Source: an uncultured Bacteroidota bacterium
GTDB taxonomy: Bacteria > Bacteroidota > Bacteroidia > Bacteroidales > P3
Assembly: GCA_900546465.1 (NCBI GenBank)
Contig: URCX01000045.1
Coordinates: 1-12,635, forward strand
Direction of reading: 5' to 3'
DNA length: 12,635 nucleotides
The notes beneath the pieces are model-generated. The model saw only the letters and a list, made by a program, of their open reading frames with translations, ran no database searches and had not been told where the DNA came from. The position numbers were made by a program, and so were the translations under genes. Below are positions 1-5,746 of this stretch, piece by piece. Each line of letters begins with the position of its first letter. Positions within the stretch are counted from its first letter, which is position 1.

Positions 1-55
1 TAATACCTCTTTCTGTTTTGTTGTTAGTAATTGATTGAACTGTATTTTTGTCGTG

Positions 56-86
56 CAAAGATATTCATTTTCTCTGTAACTGCAAA
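56..86 (-). promoter_or_regulatory. Bacteroidota-type promoter for a gene beyond the left edge
   Basis: Read on the minus strand, TTTG (83-86) is followed after exactly 19 nt by TATCTTTG (56-63). This matches the known Bacteroidota pattern TTTG-N19-TAnnTTTG. The -33 box lies inside the last codons of the thioesterase gene and the -7 box starts just after its stop codon. Transcription would begin near position 49. The 50 nt that follow are A-rich and end with AGAAAGAGGT a few bases from the edge, a plausible ribosome-binding site for a start codon just outside the window. Confidence 0.7.
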
Positions 87-502
87 ACTTTCTGTAATTT
101 TTCTGTTATCCAATTTGGACACACCACAGGCTTTCCGCTATGTATATCTATAAATGCCAATATGTTATATCCGTTGCACAATATCTTTTCTTCCCCGTTT
201 TCCATCTTTGAAATCCGGTAATCAAACCTCATTTTGACAGTCGGTAAGCGTTCCAAACTGCATCTGACAGTCAGAATTTCATCATATTCGGCAGGTAAAA
301 TATACTTTGCATACTGCTCTATGACAGGCATTCTTACTCCGCAAGCCTCAACGTCCTTGTAGTTGATTCCAATCGCCCGCATCGTTTCACATCTTGCCCG
401 TTCAAAGAAACGAAAATAATTGCTGTTATGAACAACACCCATTTTATCCGTGTCCACATACTCAACTCTTATCTTTGTATCAAAGCCGTAAATTTCCGCC
501 AT
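65..502 (-). CDS. Acyl-CoA thioesterase, hotdog fold (YbgC/FadM-like, 4HBT family)
   Basis: A 145-residue protein of the length usual for single-domain 4-hydroxybenzoyl-CoA thioesterase relatives, which hydrolyse acyl-CoA to free acid and CoA in the cytoplasm. The N-terminus carries the family signature with Asp17 in YVDTDKMGVVHNSNYFRFFE. Asp17 is the expected catalytic acid, followed by the conserved His25, Tyr29 and Glu34. No signal peptide or membrane segment is seen. The start at 502 is the first ATG and puts the signature at the usual distance from the N-terminus. The reading frame opens up to a TTG at 562, but that stretch encodes a terminator-like hairpin (512-542) rather than conserved protein. 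No promoter is seen between that hairpin and the start, so expression may depend on readthrough from rpmB. The acyl substrate cannot be told from sequence. Confidence 0.88.
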   Translation of the reverse strand: MAEIYGFDTKIRVEYVDTDKMGVVHNSNYFRFFERARCETMRAIGINYKDVEACGVRMPVIEQYAKYILPAEYDEILTVRCSLERLPTVKMRFDYRISKMENGEEKILCNGYNILAFIDIHSGKPVVCPNWITEKLQKVLQLQRK

Positions 503-511
503 GCCTAAATC

Positions 512-542
512 AAAAACAGGAGTCCGATCTTGTCGAACTCCT
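512..542 (-). terminator. Intrinsic terminator (or attenuator) between rpmB and the thioesterase gene
   Basis: In the minus-strand RNA, AGGAGUUCGA (542-533) pairs with UCGGACUCCU (527-518) around a 5-nt CAAGA loop. This gives ten pairs including one G-U. G and then five U residues (516-512) follow at once. This is a classic rho-independent terminator 35 nt after the rpmB stop codon. The wobble pair forms only on the minus strand, which fits function in that direction. Its U-tract ends 9 nt before the thioesterase ATG. Confidence 0.8.
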
Positions 543-577
543 AAACCAAATTCCCTAATCAAAACAATATAACCCGC

Positions 578-817
578 TTAGAATTTGATAAATCCCTTTT
601 CCAAGGAATTATTCAAACAAGCCATTATACCTTTCTTGTTGATTGTTCTCATTCCCGCAGGAGTAACCTTCAAGGTTATCCACAAATCCTCTTCGGGAAT
701 ATAAAACTTCTTCATCTGCAAATTAGGATAGAATCTTCTCTTCGTTTTGATATTCGAGTGAGAAACTCTGTTTCCTACCAATGCTTTCTTACCTGTAATC
801 TCACAAATTTTTGACAT
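578..817 (-). CDS. rpmB: 50S ribosomal protein L28
   Basis: A 79-residue basic protein that starts MSKICEITGKKALVGNRVSH and continues with NIKTKRRFYPNLQ, the recognisable L28 pattern, at the usual length for the family. L28 is part of the large ribosomal subunit. The reading frame is open further upstream, but the ATG at 817 gives the exact L28 N-terminus and the upstream part is not L28-like. It has its own promoter (861-891) with a leader of about 37 nt and no clear Shine-Dalgarno sequence. A terminator follows 35 nt after the stop. As I recall, rpmB in many Bacteroidota is followed by rpmG and a DUF4295 gene. Here it is followed by a thioesterase gene. Confidence 0.95.
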   Translation of the reverse strand: MSKICEITGKKALVGNRVSHSNIKTKRRFYPNLQMKKFYIPEEDLWITLKVTPAGMRTINKKGIMACLNNSLEKGFIKF

Positions 818-860
818 CTCTATACCGTTATTATATTCGTACTTCACGTATTTCGGGGTG

Positions 861-891
861 CAAAGTTCGGAAAATTTACCGAATTGACAAA
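861..891 (-). promoter_or_regulatory. rpmB promoter, Bacteroidota type
   Basis: On the minus strand TTTG (888-891) is followed after 19 nt by GAACTTTG (861-868). The -33 box, the spacing and the TTTG half of the -7 box match consensus, while TA at the start of the -7 box is replaced by GA. The sequence then runs on as CTTTGCAC, as in other promoters in this window. The spacer holds a small inverted repeat, TTCGG-N8-CCGAA (866-883), that could bind a regulator. The predicted start is near 854, between eno and rpmB. Confidence 0.6.
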
Positions 892-926
892 ACTTTTGCT
901 CCCTTTTTATGCCGACAGGCAGAAAC

Positions 927-2216
927 TTATCTTGCGAATTTGAAGTTTGTACCCAAGTAAACAGCTTGTTCCTCAAGCATTTCTTCTATTCTCAACAACT
1001 GATTATACTTGCATATTCTGTCTGTTCTTGAAGCAGAACCGGTTTTAATCTGTCCTGTATTCAATGCAACAGCCAAATCGGCAATGGTGGTATCCTCGGT
1101 TTCGCCGCTTCTATGGCTCATAACTGCAGTGTAACCGTTTCTGTATGCAAGATTAACCGCATTTATTGTTTCAGTAAGCGTACCTATCTGATTAACCTTA
1201 ACCAAAATGGAGTTTGCAACGCCCCTCTCTATACCCATTTTCAAACGAGAAGGATTGGTTACGAACAAATCATCGCCCACTAATTGGATTTTATCTCCCA
1301 AAGTATCCGTCAAAGCCTTCCAACCTTTCCAATCGTCCTCAGCCATGCCGTCCTCTATAGATATAATAGGATACTTATTCACCCATTCTTTCCAATAAGA
1401 AACCATTTGCTCAGGAGTAAGTTTCTCACCTGAGGATTTGTGCAAGTGATAAACGTTTTCTTCCGGTATATAATACTCACTTGAAGCAGGATCCAAAGCA
1501 ATACATATATCGCTGCCTGGTTTGTATCCCGCTTTCTCAATAGCCGTCAATATAACCTCGATGGCCTCTTCATTGGAACCGAGGTTGGGAGCGAAACCAC
1601 CCTCATCACCCACATTGGTGGAATAACCTTTGGACTTCAACACCTCTTTAAGCTTATGGAATACCTCAGCACCCATTTGCAAAGCCCTTGAAAAGCAATC
1701 CGCACCCACAGGCATTACCATAAACTCTTGAAAATCTATGCTATTGTCCGCATGAGAACCACCATTCAATATATTCATCATCGGAATAGGCAATGTATTG
1801 GCATTAACCCCGCCTATATATCTGTACAACTCCTGTCCTGTTTCCATGGCAGCCGCTTTCGCACAAGCCAAAGAAACACCCAAAATCGCATTGGCACCCA
1901 ATTTGGATTTATTCTCCGTACCATCGATTTCAATCATTCTGGCATCAATAGCACCTTGCTCTGTAACCACCATGCCCTTCAACTCATCGGACAAAATAGT
2001 GTTCACATTCTTCACAGCCTGCAATACACTCTTACCACCGAAACAACTCTTATCTCCGTCCCTCAACTCACAAGCCTCATGCACACCTGTCGAAGCACCC
2101 GAAGGCACAGCTGCTCTTCCGAAAGCACCTGCATCGGTATAAACTTCCACTTCAACCGTTGGGTTTCCCCTTGAATCAAGGATTTGCCTTGAATGAATTC
2201 CAATAATCTGAGACAT
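927..2216 (-). CDS. eno: Enolase (phosphopyruvate hydratase)
   Basis: A 429-residue cytoplasmic enzyme that interconverts 2-phosphoglycerate and phosphoenolpyruvate in glycolysis and gluconeogenesis. Full length for bacterial enolases. Visible landmarks are RQILDSRGNPTVEVEV near the N-terminus, VGDEGGFAPN with Glu205 (proton transfer), the Mg2+ ligands Asp242 (ALDPAS), Glu288 (SIEDG) and Asp315 (VGDD), the catalytic base Lys340, and SHRSGETED with His368. All key residues are present, so the gene looks intact. The start at 2216 is chosen because the protein begins there with the conserved MSQIIGIHSRQILDSRG. AAGGAG lies 6 nt upstream (2223-2228), the only clear Shine-Dalgarno sequence in the window, which suits a highly expressed gene. 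A -7 box lies 48 nt upstream of the ATG. Confidence 0.98.
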   Translation of the reverse strand: MSQIIGIHSRQILDSRGNPTVEVEVYTDAGAFGRAAVPSGASTGVHEACELRDGDKSCFGGKSVLQAVKNVNTILSDELKGMVVTEQGAIDARMIEIDGTENKSKLGANAILGVSLACAKAAAMETGQELYRYIGGVNANTLPIPMMNILNGGSHADNSIDFQEFMVMPVGADCFSRALQMGAEVFHKLKEVLKSKGYSTNVGDEGGFAPNLGSNEEAIEVILTAIEKAGYKPGSDICIALDPASSEYYIPEENVYHLHKSSGEKLTPEQMVSYWKEWVNKYPIISIEDGMAEDDWKGWKALTDTLGDKIQLVGDDLFVTNPSRLKMGIERGVANSILVKVNQIGTLTETINAVNLAYRNGYTAVMSHRSGETEDTTIADLAVALNTGQIKTGSASRTDRICKYNQLLRIEEMLEEQAVYLGTNFKFAR

Positions 2217-2264
2217 TTTCTTCTCCTTTTTTACTTCTGAATTACTTACTATTATTTCCGTTTG

Positions 2265-2272
2265 CAAAGATA
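2265..2272 (-). promoter_or_regulatory. eno promoter, -7 box
   Basis: The minus strand reads TATCTTTG followed by CA, a perfect TAnnTTTG box. No TTTG lies at the ideal 19-21 nt upstream. The nearest candidate is CTTG (2296-2299) at 23 nt, so the -33 element is weak or absent. Transcription would start near 2258, giving a leader of about 40 nt that contains the AAGGAG ribosome-binding site at 2223-2228. Confidence 0.55.
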
Positions 2273-2276
2273 GCAC

Positions 2277-2642
2277 ATTTCCATAAAACGATAGGCAAGT
2301 AAGAACGAAAAAGCCACCACATCTTAATCGGAAACATGAAACAAAGAATGTAGGGTTGTTCTATAAAATCTACAATTACTATGATTGCCCGGAATACCTG
2401 ACACTTCTATAAAATCCATATATCATAAGTAGAAGCGGAATAAGCGAAAGGCCTCCATGTTTCCTAACATTCGTAGCATCTCAAGCGCTGAAAATCTGCT
2501 GATATTAAGGTTAGCAAATTCATTAACTCCATAACTTGCAGAAGAATTGACGAGAGTGTTTACGGCAGTGTTTTTCGAGAGCATTTGATGACTCGGCAAT
2601 GAGATGTATTTCTGCTACTTATGTAAACCATCAGAGATTGGC
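2277..2642. other. Intergenic stretch, no convincing gene
   Basis: This region upstream of the eno promoter shows no tRNA, rRNA or known RNA motif that I can recognise. A minus-strand frame of 53 codons (2584 to 2423) starts with ATG and would encode MLSKNTAVNTLVNSSASYGV and so on, ending in an aromatic and arginine-rich tail. It lacks a Shine-Dalgarno sequence and a TAnnTTTG promoter, so I do not call it a gene. A 12-bp direct repeat, TTCTATAAAATC, occurs at 2359-2370 and 2405-2416. Confidence 0.5.
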
Positions 2643-2725
2643 AAAAATAAAACGCCGTTTGGTGATACACGAAACGCCGAAAGAAAAAATCAGAACGGCG
2701 TTTGGAAAAATTCTTTCGCCGTTTT
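2643..2725 (-). repeat. Phased palindrome array, copy A (cassette 2643-2705 plus one unit)
   Basis: Four CGCCG/CGGCG cores, each in an AAACGCCGTTT-like near-palindrome, begin at 2653, 2675, 2696 and 2717, so the spacing is 22, 21 and 21 bp. On the minus strand, 2705-2643 is colinear with copy B at 5633-5694. Both start with CCAAACGCCG, both have a 16-nt gap to CGGCG, and both end with the identical 20-mer CCAAACGGCGTTTTATTTTT. The extra unit at 2713-2725 is specific to this copy. The array lies about 150-235 bp after the acyl-CoA synthetase gene and about 370 bp before the eno -7 box. Confidence 0.85.
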
Positions 2726-2803
2726 AATCTTTTTGAAAGGGGTTTCGCTAAACGGTATAAGAGTTCAGCTGTGAGGAAGGGTGAAATGTCGGTCTATAAT
2801 GCA

Positions 2804-2837
2804 AAGAGAGTATTCCGAAAAATCGGAATACTCTCTT
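2804..2837 (-). terminator. Strong hairpin after the acyl-CoA synthetase gene, probable terminator
   Basis: A perfect 15-bp inverted repeat (AAGAGAGTATTCCGA at 2804-2818 and its complement at 2823-2837) encloses a 4-nt loop. It begins 39 nt after the synthetase stop codon. On the minus strand only a short U run (CUCUUU) follows, while on the plus strand ATTTTG follows. It is therefore a better U-tract terminator on the plus strand. It may act in both directions, or mainly as an RNA-stabilising 3' end. Confidence 0.65.
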
Positions 2838-2844
2838 ATTTTGA

Positions 2845-2861
2845 CGGAAATGTTATTTCCG
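2845..2861 (-). terminator. Short hairpin just after the acyl-CoA synthetase stop codon
   Basis: A 7-bp perfect stem (CGGAAAT at 2845-2851, ATTTCCG at 2855-2861) with a 3-nt loop, 15 nt after the stop codon and 7 bp from the larger hairpin at 2804-2837. No U-tract follows on the minus strand, so it is unlikely to terminate on its own. Together the two may form a 3'-end structure that terminates or protects the transcript. Confidence 0.35.
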
Positions 2862-2876
2862 CTGCTGTTTGGCGGA

Positions 2877-4937
2877 TTATTTTTCTATTCTTATTCTTGC
2901 GTCAACGGCAACGACTGCTGTCGGTGAGCCTAATAAAGGATTCAAGTCCATTTCGGCTATTTCCGGAGCTGCTTGAACCAAGGCGGAAACTCTTGCTATC
3001 TGATCTGCATACAGGTCTTCGTTTACCGGCTCTTGACCTCTGACTCCTTGAATGATTTTATAGCTTCTCAAATTCTTTATCATCTGCTTTGCTTCCTTTA
3101 TTCCGATAGGAGCAAGTGAGGATTGAACGTCTTTCAATACTTCTATGAATATACCGCCCAAGCCGCATAGTACCTGATGTCCGAAGAGCGGTGTACGCAT
3201 AGAGCCTATGAATATTTCTGTTCCGAACAACATAGGATAAGCTTGCACGGCATAAGTGTCCTTTATCTTCATCAATCTCTCAAATTCAGCTCTTACATGT
3301 GCTTCGTCTTTCACATTAAGACTCACTCCGCCCACATCGGATTTATGAACCGGTCCTACGACTTTCATAACCAAAGGATAGCCTACTTTATTAGCAAAAG
3401 CCACTATATCCTCTACCTTATCCGATGATAAATCTACGGCGTGTTTGATGCCTGCTGCGTCGAGTAATTCATTCATTATCTTGACATCAAGGTATCCGTT
3501 CTCGCAACGAGAAATGATTTCCCTTATCTTAGCTGTGTCAATCTTCACTACGTCATCTTCGCTTGCCGGTTCCGGTGTTGCAACTATGCGTGCCACTGCA
3601 TTGCCAAACACTGTCTCATCTGCAAAATAGGTATTGCCTCTATCGACAAACTCTCTTACTTCTTCACCTGCCACAAGGGTCGAAGGCAGAATAGGGAAGA
3701 TAGGTTTCTTTGCTGTTTTCATTTTATCTGACAGCACTCTGTACGCTTCATGAATAGGAGCAAGTCCCGGTGTTCCGAAGATAACGCACATTGCATCTAT
3801 GCCATCGAATTTCGTATCGCAGTAATCTATGATTGTTCCAAGTTGTTCGGGAGTTCCTGTTGCAAGAAAGTCGATAGGGTTGCCCACTGCCGAACCTGGG
3901 AACAGCTTGGTCAATAATTCGTCTGCCTGTTTTCCTTCAATATGAGGTATGTTCAATCCGGCTTTACTCAATGCGTCTGTAAGCATTACGGCAGGACCGC
4001 CGGCGTGAGTGATGATTGCAATGTTCTTTCCCTCGAAATGCGGATATGTGAAGATATTTCCTACGGTACAAAGTTCCTCTCTGCCATAACATCTCACTAT
4101 TCCGGTTTTCTTGAATAAAGCATCAACTGCCACATCAGGGCTTGCCAATGCTCCGGTATGCGAGGAGGCTGCTCTCGAACCTGCTTCCGAAGAACCTGAC
4201 TTTATGGCTGCTATTCTGCAACCCTTACGCCTTAAACTGCGTGCGTGAGTCAAAAGTTTTTGAGGATTCTTGATGTTCTCTATATACATCAATATAACTT
4301 TGGAAGAGTTTTCATTGAAACTCTCATCGTGGTATTCCAATATGTCTTCTATTCCCAACTGTGCCGAATTGCCGACAGCCCAGCAGTGATTGAAGTGTAA
4401 GCCTTGTTGCATACCTATATCCATGATGAAACAGCCCGTTGCACCGCTACCGGTTATGAAATCCACTCCCTTAGGCGAGGATTTAGGGAATGGCTTCGAG
4501 AATATGGCGTGATGATAAGGCGTGAATATACCTGTACAATTAGGTCCGATAAGGCATGCTCCCGCTTCTTCAACCAATTTGACTATTCTTTGTTCCAATT
4601 CCTTGCCTTCATGGCTTTCTTCTCCGAAACCGGCTGAAATGATTATGAATGCCTTGGTATTCTTTTCCTTTGTAAGAACACTGACTGCGTTTTCAGTAAA
4701 TTTGGCAGCTATTGCAATGACTGCCAAATCAACTTGCGGAAGGTCTTTTACGTCCTTACAGCACTTTATTCCTTGGATTTCGTCCTCCTTAGGGTTGACA
4801 ACATACAATTTTCCTTTGAAGCCACCCTCTTTGATGTTTCTTAATATTGCTCCGCCCGGCTTTGCAGTGTCGTTGCTCGCACCGACAACAACTATGCTCT
4901 GCGGATTTACCAACTGCTTGGTTACTTTACTGCTCAT
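2877..4937 (-). CDS. ADP-forming acyl-CoA (acetyl-CoA) synthetase, fused alpha and beta subunits
   Basis: A 686-residue cytoplasmic enzyme expected to convert acyl-CoA, ADP and phosphate to the free acid, CoA and ATP. Residues 1-135 form a CoA-binding Rossmann domain (SIVVVGASNDTAKPGG, then LIGPNCTGI). Residues 155-450 resemble the succinyl-CoA ligase alpha region and contain SGSSEAGSRAASSHTGALAS with His260, the residue expected to be phosphorylated. Residues 465-686 form an ATP-grasp domain (HKSDVGGV at 531-538, GLGGIFIEV, and EMDLNPLL at 662-669). The order is that of single-chain enzymes of this family, with no truncation. It lies 18 nt after a secreted-protein gene and is probably co-transcribed with it. 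The leader is A-rich with no clear Shine-Dalgarno sequence. Acetyl-CoA is the usual substrate, but propionyl-, branched or aryl-CoA cannot be excluded. A protein acetyltransferase with the same domains is unlikely because no GNAT domain is present. Confidence 0.88.
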   Translation of the reverse strand: MSSKVTKQLVNPQSIVVVGASNDTAKPGGAILRNIKEGGFKGKLYVVNPKEDEIQGIKCCKDVKDLPQVDLAVIAIAAKFTENAVSVLTKEKNTKAFIIISAGFGEESHEGKELEQRIVKLVEEAGACLIGPNCTGIFTPYHHAIFSKPFPKSSPKGVDFITGSGATGCFIMDIGMQQGLHFNHCWAVGNSAQLGIEDILEYHDESFNENSSKVILMYIENIKNPQKLLTHARSLRRKGCRIAAIKSGSSEAGSRAASSHTGALASPDVAVDALFKKTGIVRCYGREELCTVGNIFTYPHFEGKNIAIITHAGGPAVMLTDALSKAGLNIPHIEGKQADELLTKLFPGSAVGNPIDFLATGTPEQLGTIIDYCDTKFDGIDAMCVIFGTPGLAPIHEAYRVLSDKMKTAKKPIFPILPSTLVAGEEVREFVDRGNTYFADETVFGNAVARIVATPEPASEDDVVKIDTAKIREIISRCENGYLDVKIMNELLDAAGIKHAVDLSSDKVEDIVAFANKVGYPLVMKVVGPVHKSDVGGVSLNVKDEAHVRAEFERLMKIKDTYAVQAYPMLFGTEIFIGSMRTPLFGHQVLCGLGGIFIEVLKDVQSSLAPIGIKEAKQMIKNLRSYKIIQGVRGQEPVNEDLYADQIARVSALVQAAPEIAEMDLNPLLGSPTAVVAVDARIRIEK

Positions 4938-4955
4938 ATCTGTGTGTTTTATTTT

Positions 4956-5471
4956 TTAATCCTGTTTGTTGAAATTCGTGTAAGCACAATTAAATCTCTC
5001 CCTCAACTTTCGAGAAGTGTAATTGTTCAAATCCGAAATATCGATTTGCGGATATATATCCGTCGAAAAAAAGATTCCTCTTATCGGATTATTGGAAAAA
5101 TCCCTCACATCTTTCTCCCCTACCACATATCTGCACTCCAACTGTTTTCCGTCCTTGTCATATTTTCTTTCACCGGGCTTCAAGACGTATTCCTTTCCGT
5201 TTCCGAGTTGCATATATGCCACATTGGTACTGTCTATCTCCATTCTGCGGTTTCCCTCCGTGATTACTGCAATGCAATATTGCCCTTCGGAATATTGGAA
5301 TTGCAGACAGATTTTCAACTCCTTGTAATCCGTACTGATATAATTCCTTTCACCCTTATAAACAATCTTTCCGTTCTCCTCTACCTCCGTAAAATTGCAA
5401 GGCGTTTGCTGAGAAAATAACATCATTGCCGGTAAAAGCGACAAAAGAAAGGCAGTTATGTTTTTCATCAT
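4956..5471 (-). CDS. Secreted protein of unknown function
   Basis: A 171-residue protein that I do not recognise. The first 21 residues form a clear Sec signal peptide (MMKNITAFLLSLLPAMMLFS followed by QQTPC), so the product is exported to the periplasm or beyond. There is no lipobox with a cysteine at the right place, so it is probably not a lipoprotein. The mature part is hydrophilic with alternating charged and aromatic residues suggesting beta strands, and has five cysteines (25, 55, 67, 113 and 162) that could form disulfides. No further membrane segment is seen. Two ATG codons (5471 and 5468) are adjacent and either could be the start. Tandem -7 boxes lie 25-43 nt upstream. The acyl-CoA synthetase gene follows after 18 nt, so the two share a transcript, but no functional link is evident. 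Confidence 0.75.
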   Translation of the reverse strand: MMKNITAFLLSLLPAMMLFSQQTPCNFTEVEENGKIVYKGERNYISTDYKELKICLQFQYSEGQYCIAVITEGNRRMEIDSTNVAYMQLGNGKEYVLKPGERKYDKDGKQLECRYVVGEKDVRDFSNNPIRGIFFSTDIYPQIDISDLNNYTSRKLRERFNCAYTNFNKQD

Positions 5472-5495
5472 TACATGTATTTTTCAGTTATTGTG

Positions 5496-5514
5496 CAAAG
5501 ATACGACAAAGATA
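5496..5514 (-). promoter_or_regulatory. Tandem -7 boxes upstream of the secreted-protein gene
   Basis: The plus strand carries CAAAGATACGA twice in direct tandem, so the minus strand has two perfect TATCTTTG boxes (5496-5503 and 5507-5514) 11 bp apart, one helical turn. Neither has a good TTTG at 19-21 nt upstream. The nearer box would start transcription around 5489, giving a very short A-rich leader of about 18 nt. Confidence 0.6.
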
Positions 5515-5632
5515 CGAAAGAACGCACCGAATGCCGAAAAGAATGCAGCCTTTCACTTTTTCCGACACAGTATTCTCCGCAATAAAACACCGCATAGTCT
5601 GTTCTCCGAAGCCTTGCATTATTGACTTTACG

Positions 5633-5710
5633 CCAAACGCCGTTTTAGAAAATTAGAACGGCGTTATAATTCCTCCAAACGGCGTTTTATTTTTCTGTAT
5701 CGGCGTTTGG
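5633..5710 (+). repeat. Phased palindrome array, copy B (cassette 5633-5694 plus one unit)
   Basis: Four cores begin at 5638 (CGCCG) and at 5659, 5680 and 5701 (CGGCG), each exactly 21 bp apart. Positions 5633-5694 align without rearrangement to copy A read on the opposite strand, including the identical 20-mer CCAAACGGCGTTTTATTTTT (5675-5694). The outer CCAAACGCCG (5633-5642) and CGGCGTTTGG (5701-5710) are perfect inverted repeats. Inner arms AACGCCGTTTTA and TAGAACGGCGTT (5636-5647 and 5654-5665) form a 12-bp stem with one G-U on the plus strand. An alternative 11-bp stem pairs 5635-5645 with 5677-5687. The array lies between the uvrA stop codon and the tandem -7 boxes. No gene is seen in the rest of this gap (5515-5632 and 5711-5746). 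Confidence 0.85.
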
Positions 5711-5746
5711 TTTCTGGCAAAGATTGAAATAGTGTTTGAACTTGGT

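Noticed and set aside
503..562. N-terminal extension of the thioesterase to 562
   Set aside because: The extension starts with TTG and its DNA forms an intrinsic terminator. The protein signature fits a start at the ATG at 502.
910..921. TGCC-GACA-GGCA hairpin after the eno stop codon as a terminator
   Set aside because: The stem is only 4 bp and no U-tract follows on the minus strand.
1728..2174. Long plus-strand frame opposite eno, and similar frames opposite lon and uvrA
   Set aside because: They lie wholly inside well-conserved genes on the other strand and have no recognisable protein features.
2359..2416. Two copies of TTCTATAAAATC as a functional repeat
   Set aside because: Only a 12-bp AT-rich match with no further similarity around it. 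It can arise by chance.
5426..5656. Plus-strand 76-codon frame before the uvrA end
   Set aside because: It begins inside the opposite-strand secreted-protein gene and ends in the repeat array. It has no promoter or ribosome-binding site and no family resemblance.
5633..5710. CRISPR array or integron attC site
   Set aside because: The units are about 11-bp degenerate palindromes with 10-bp gaps, much shorter than CRISPR repeats and spacers, and no cas genes are present. The arms do not match attC core sites and there is no integrase.
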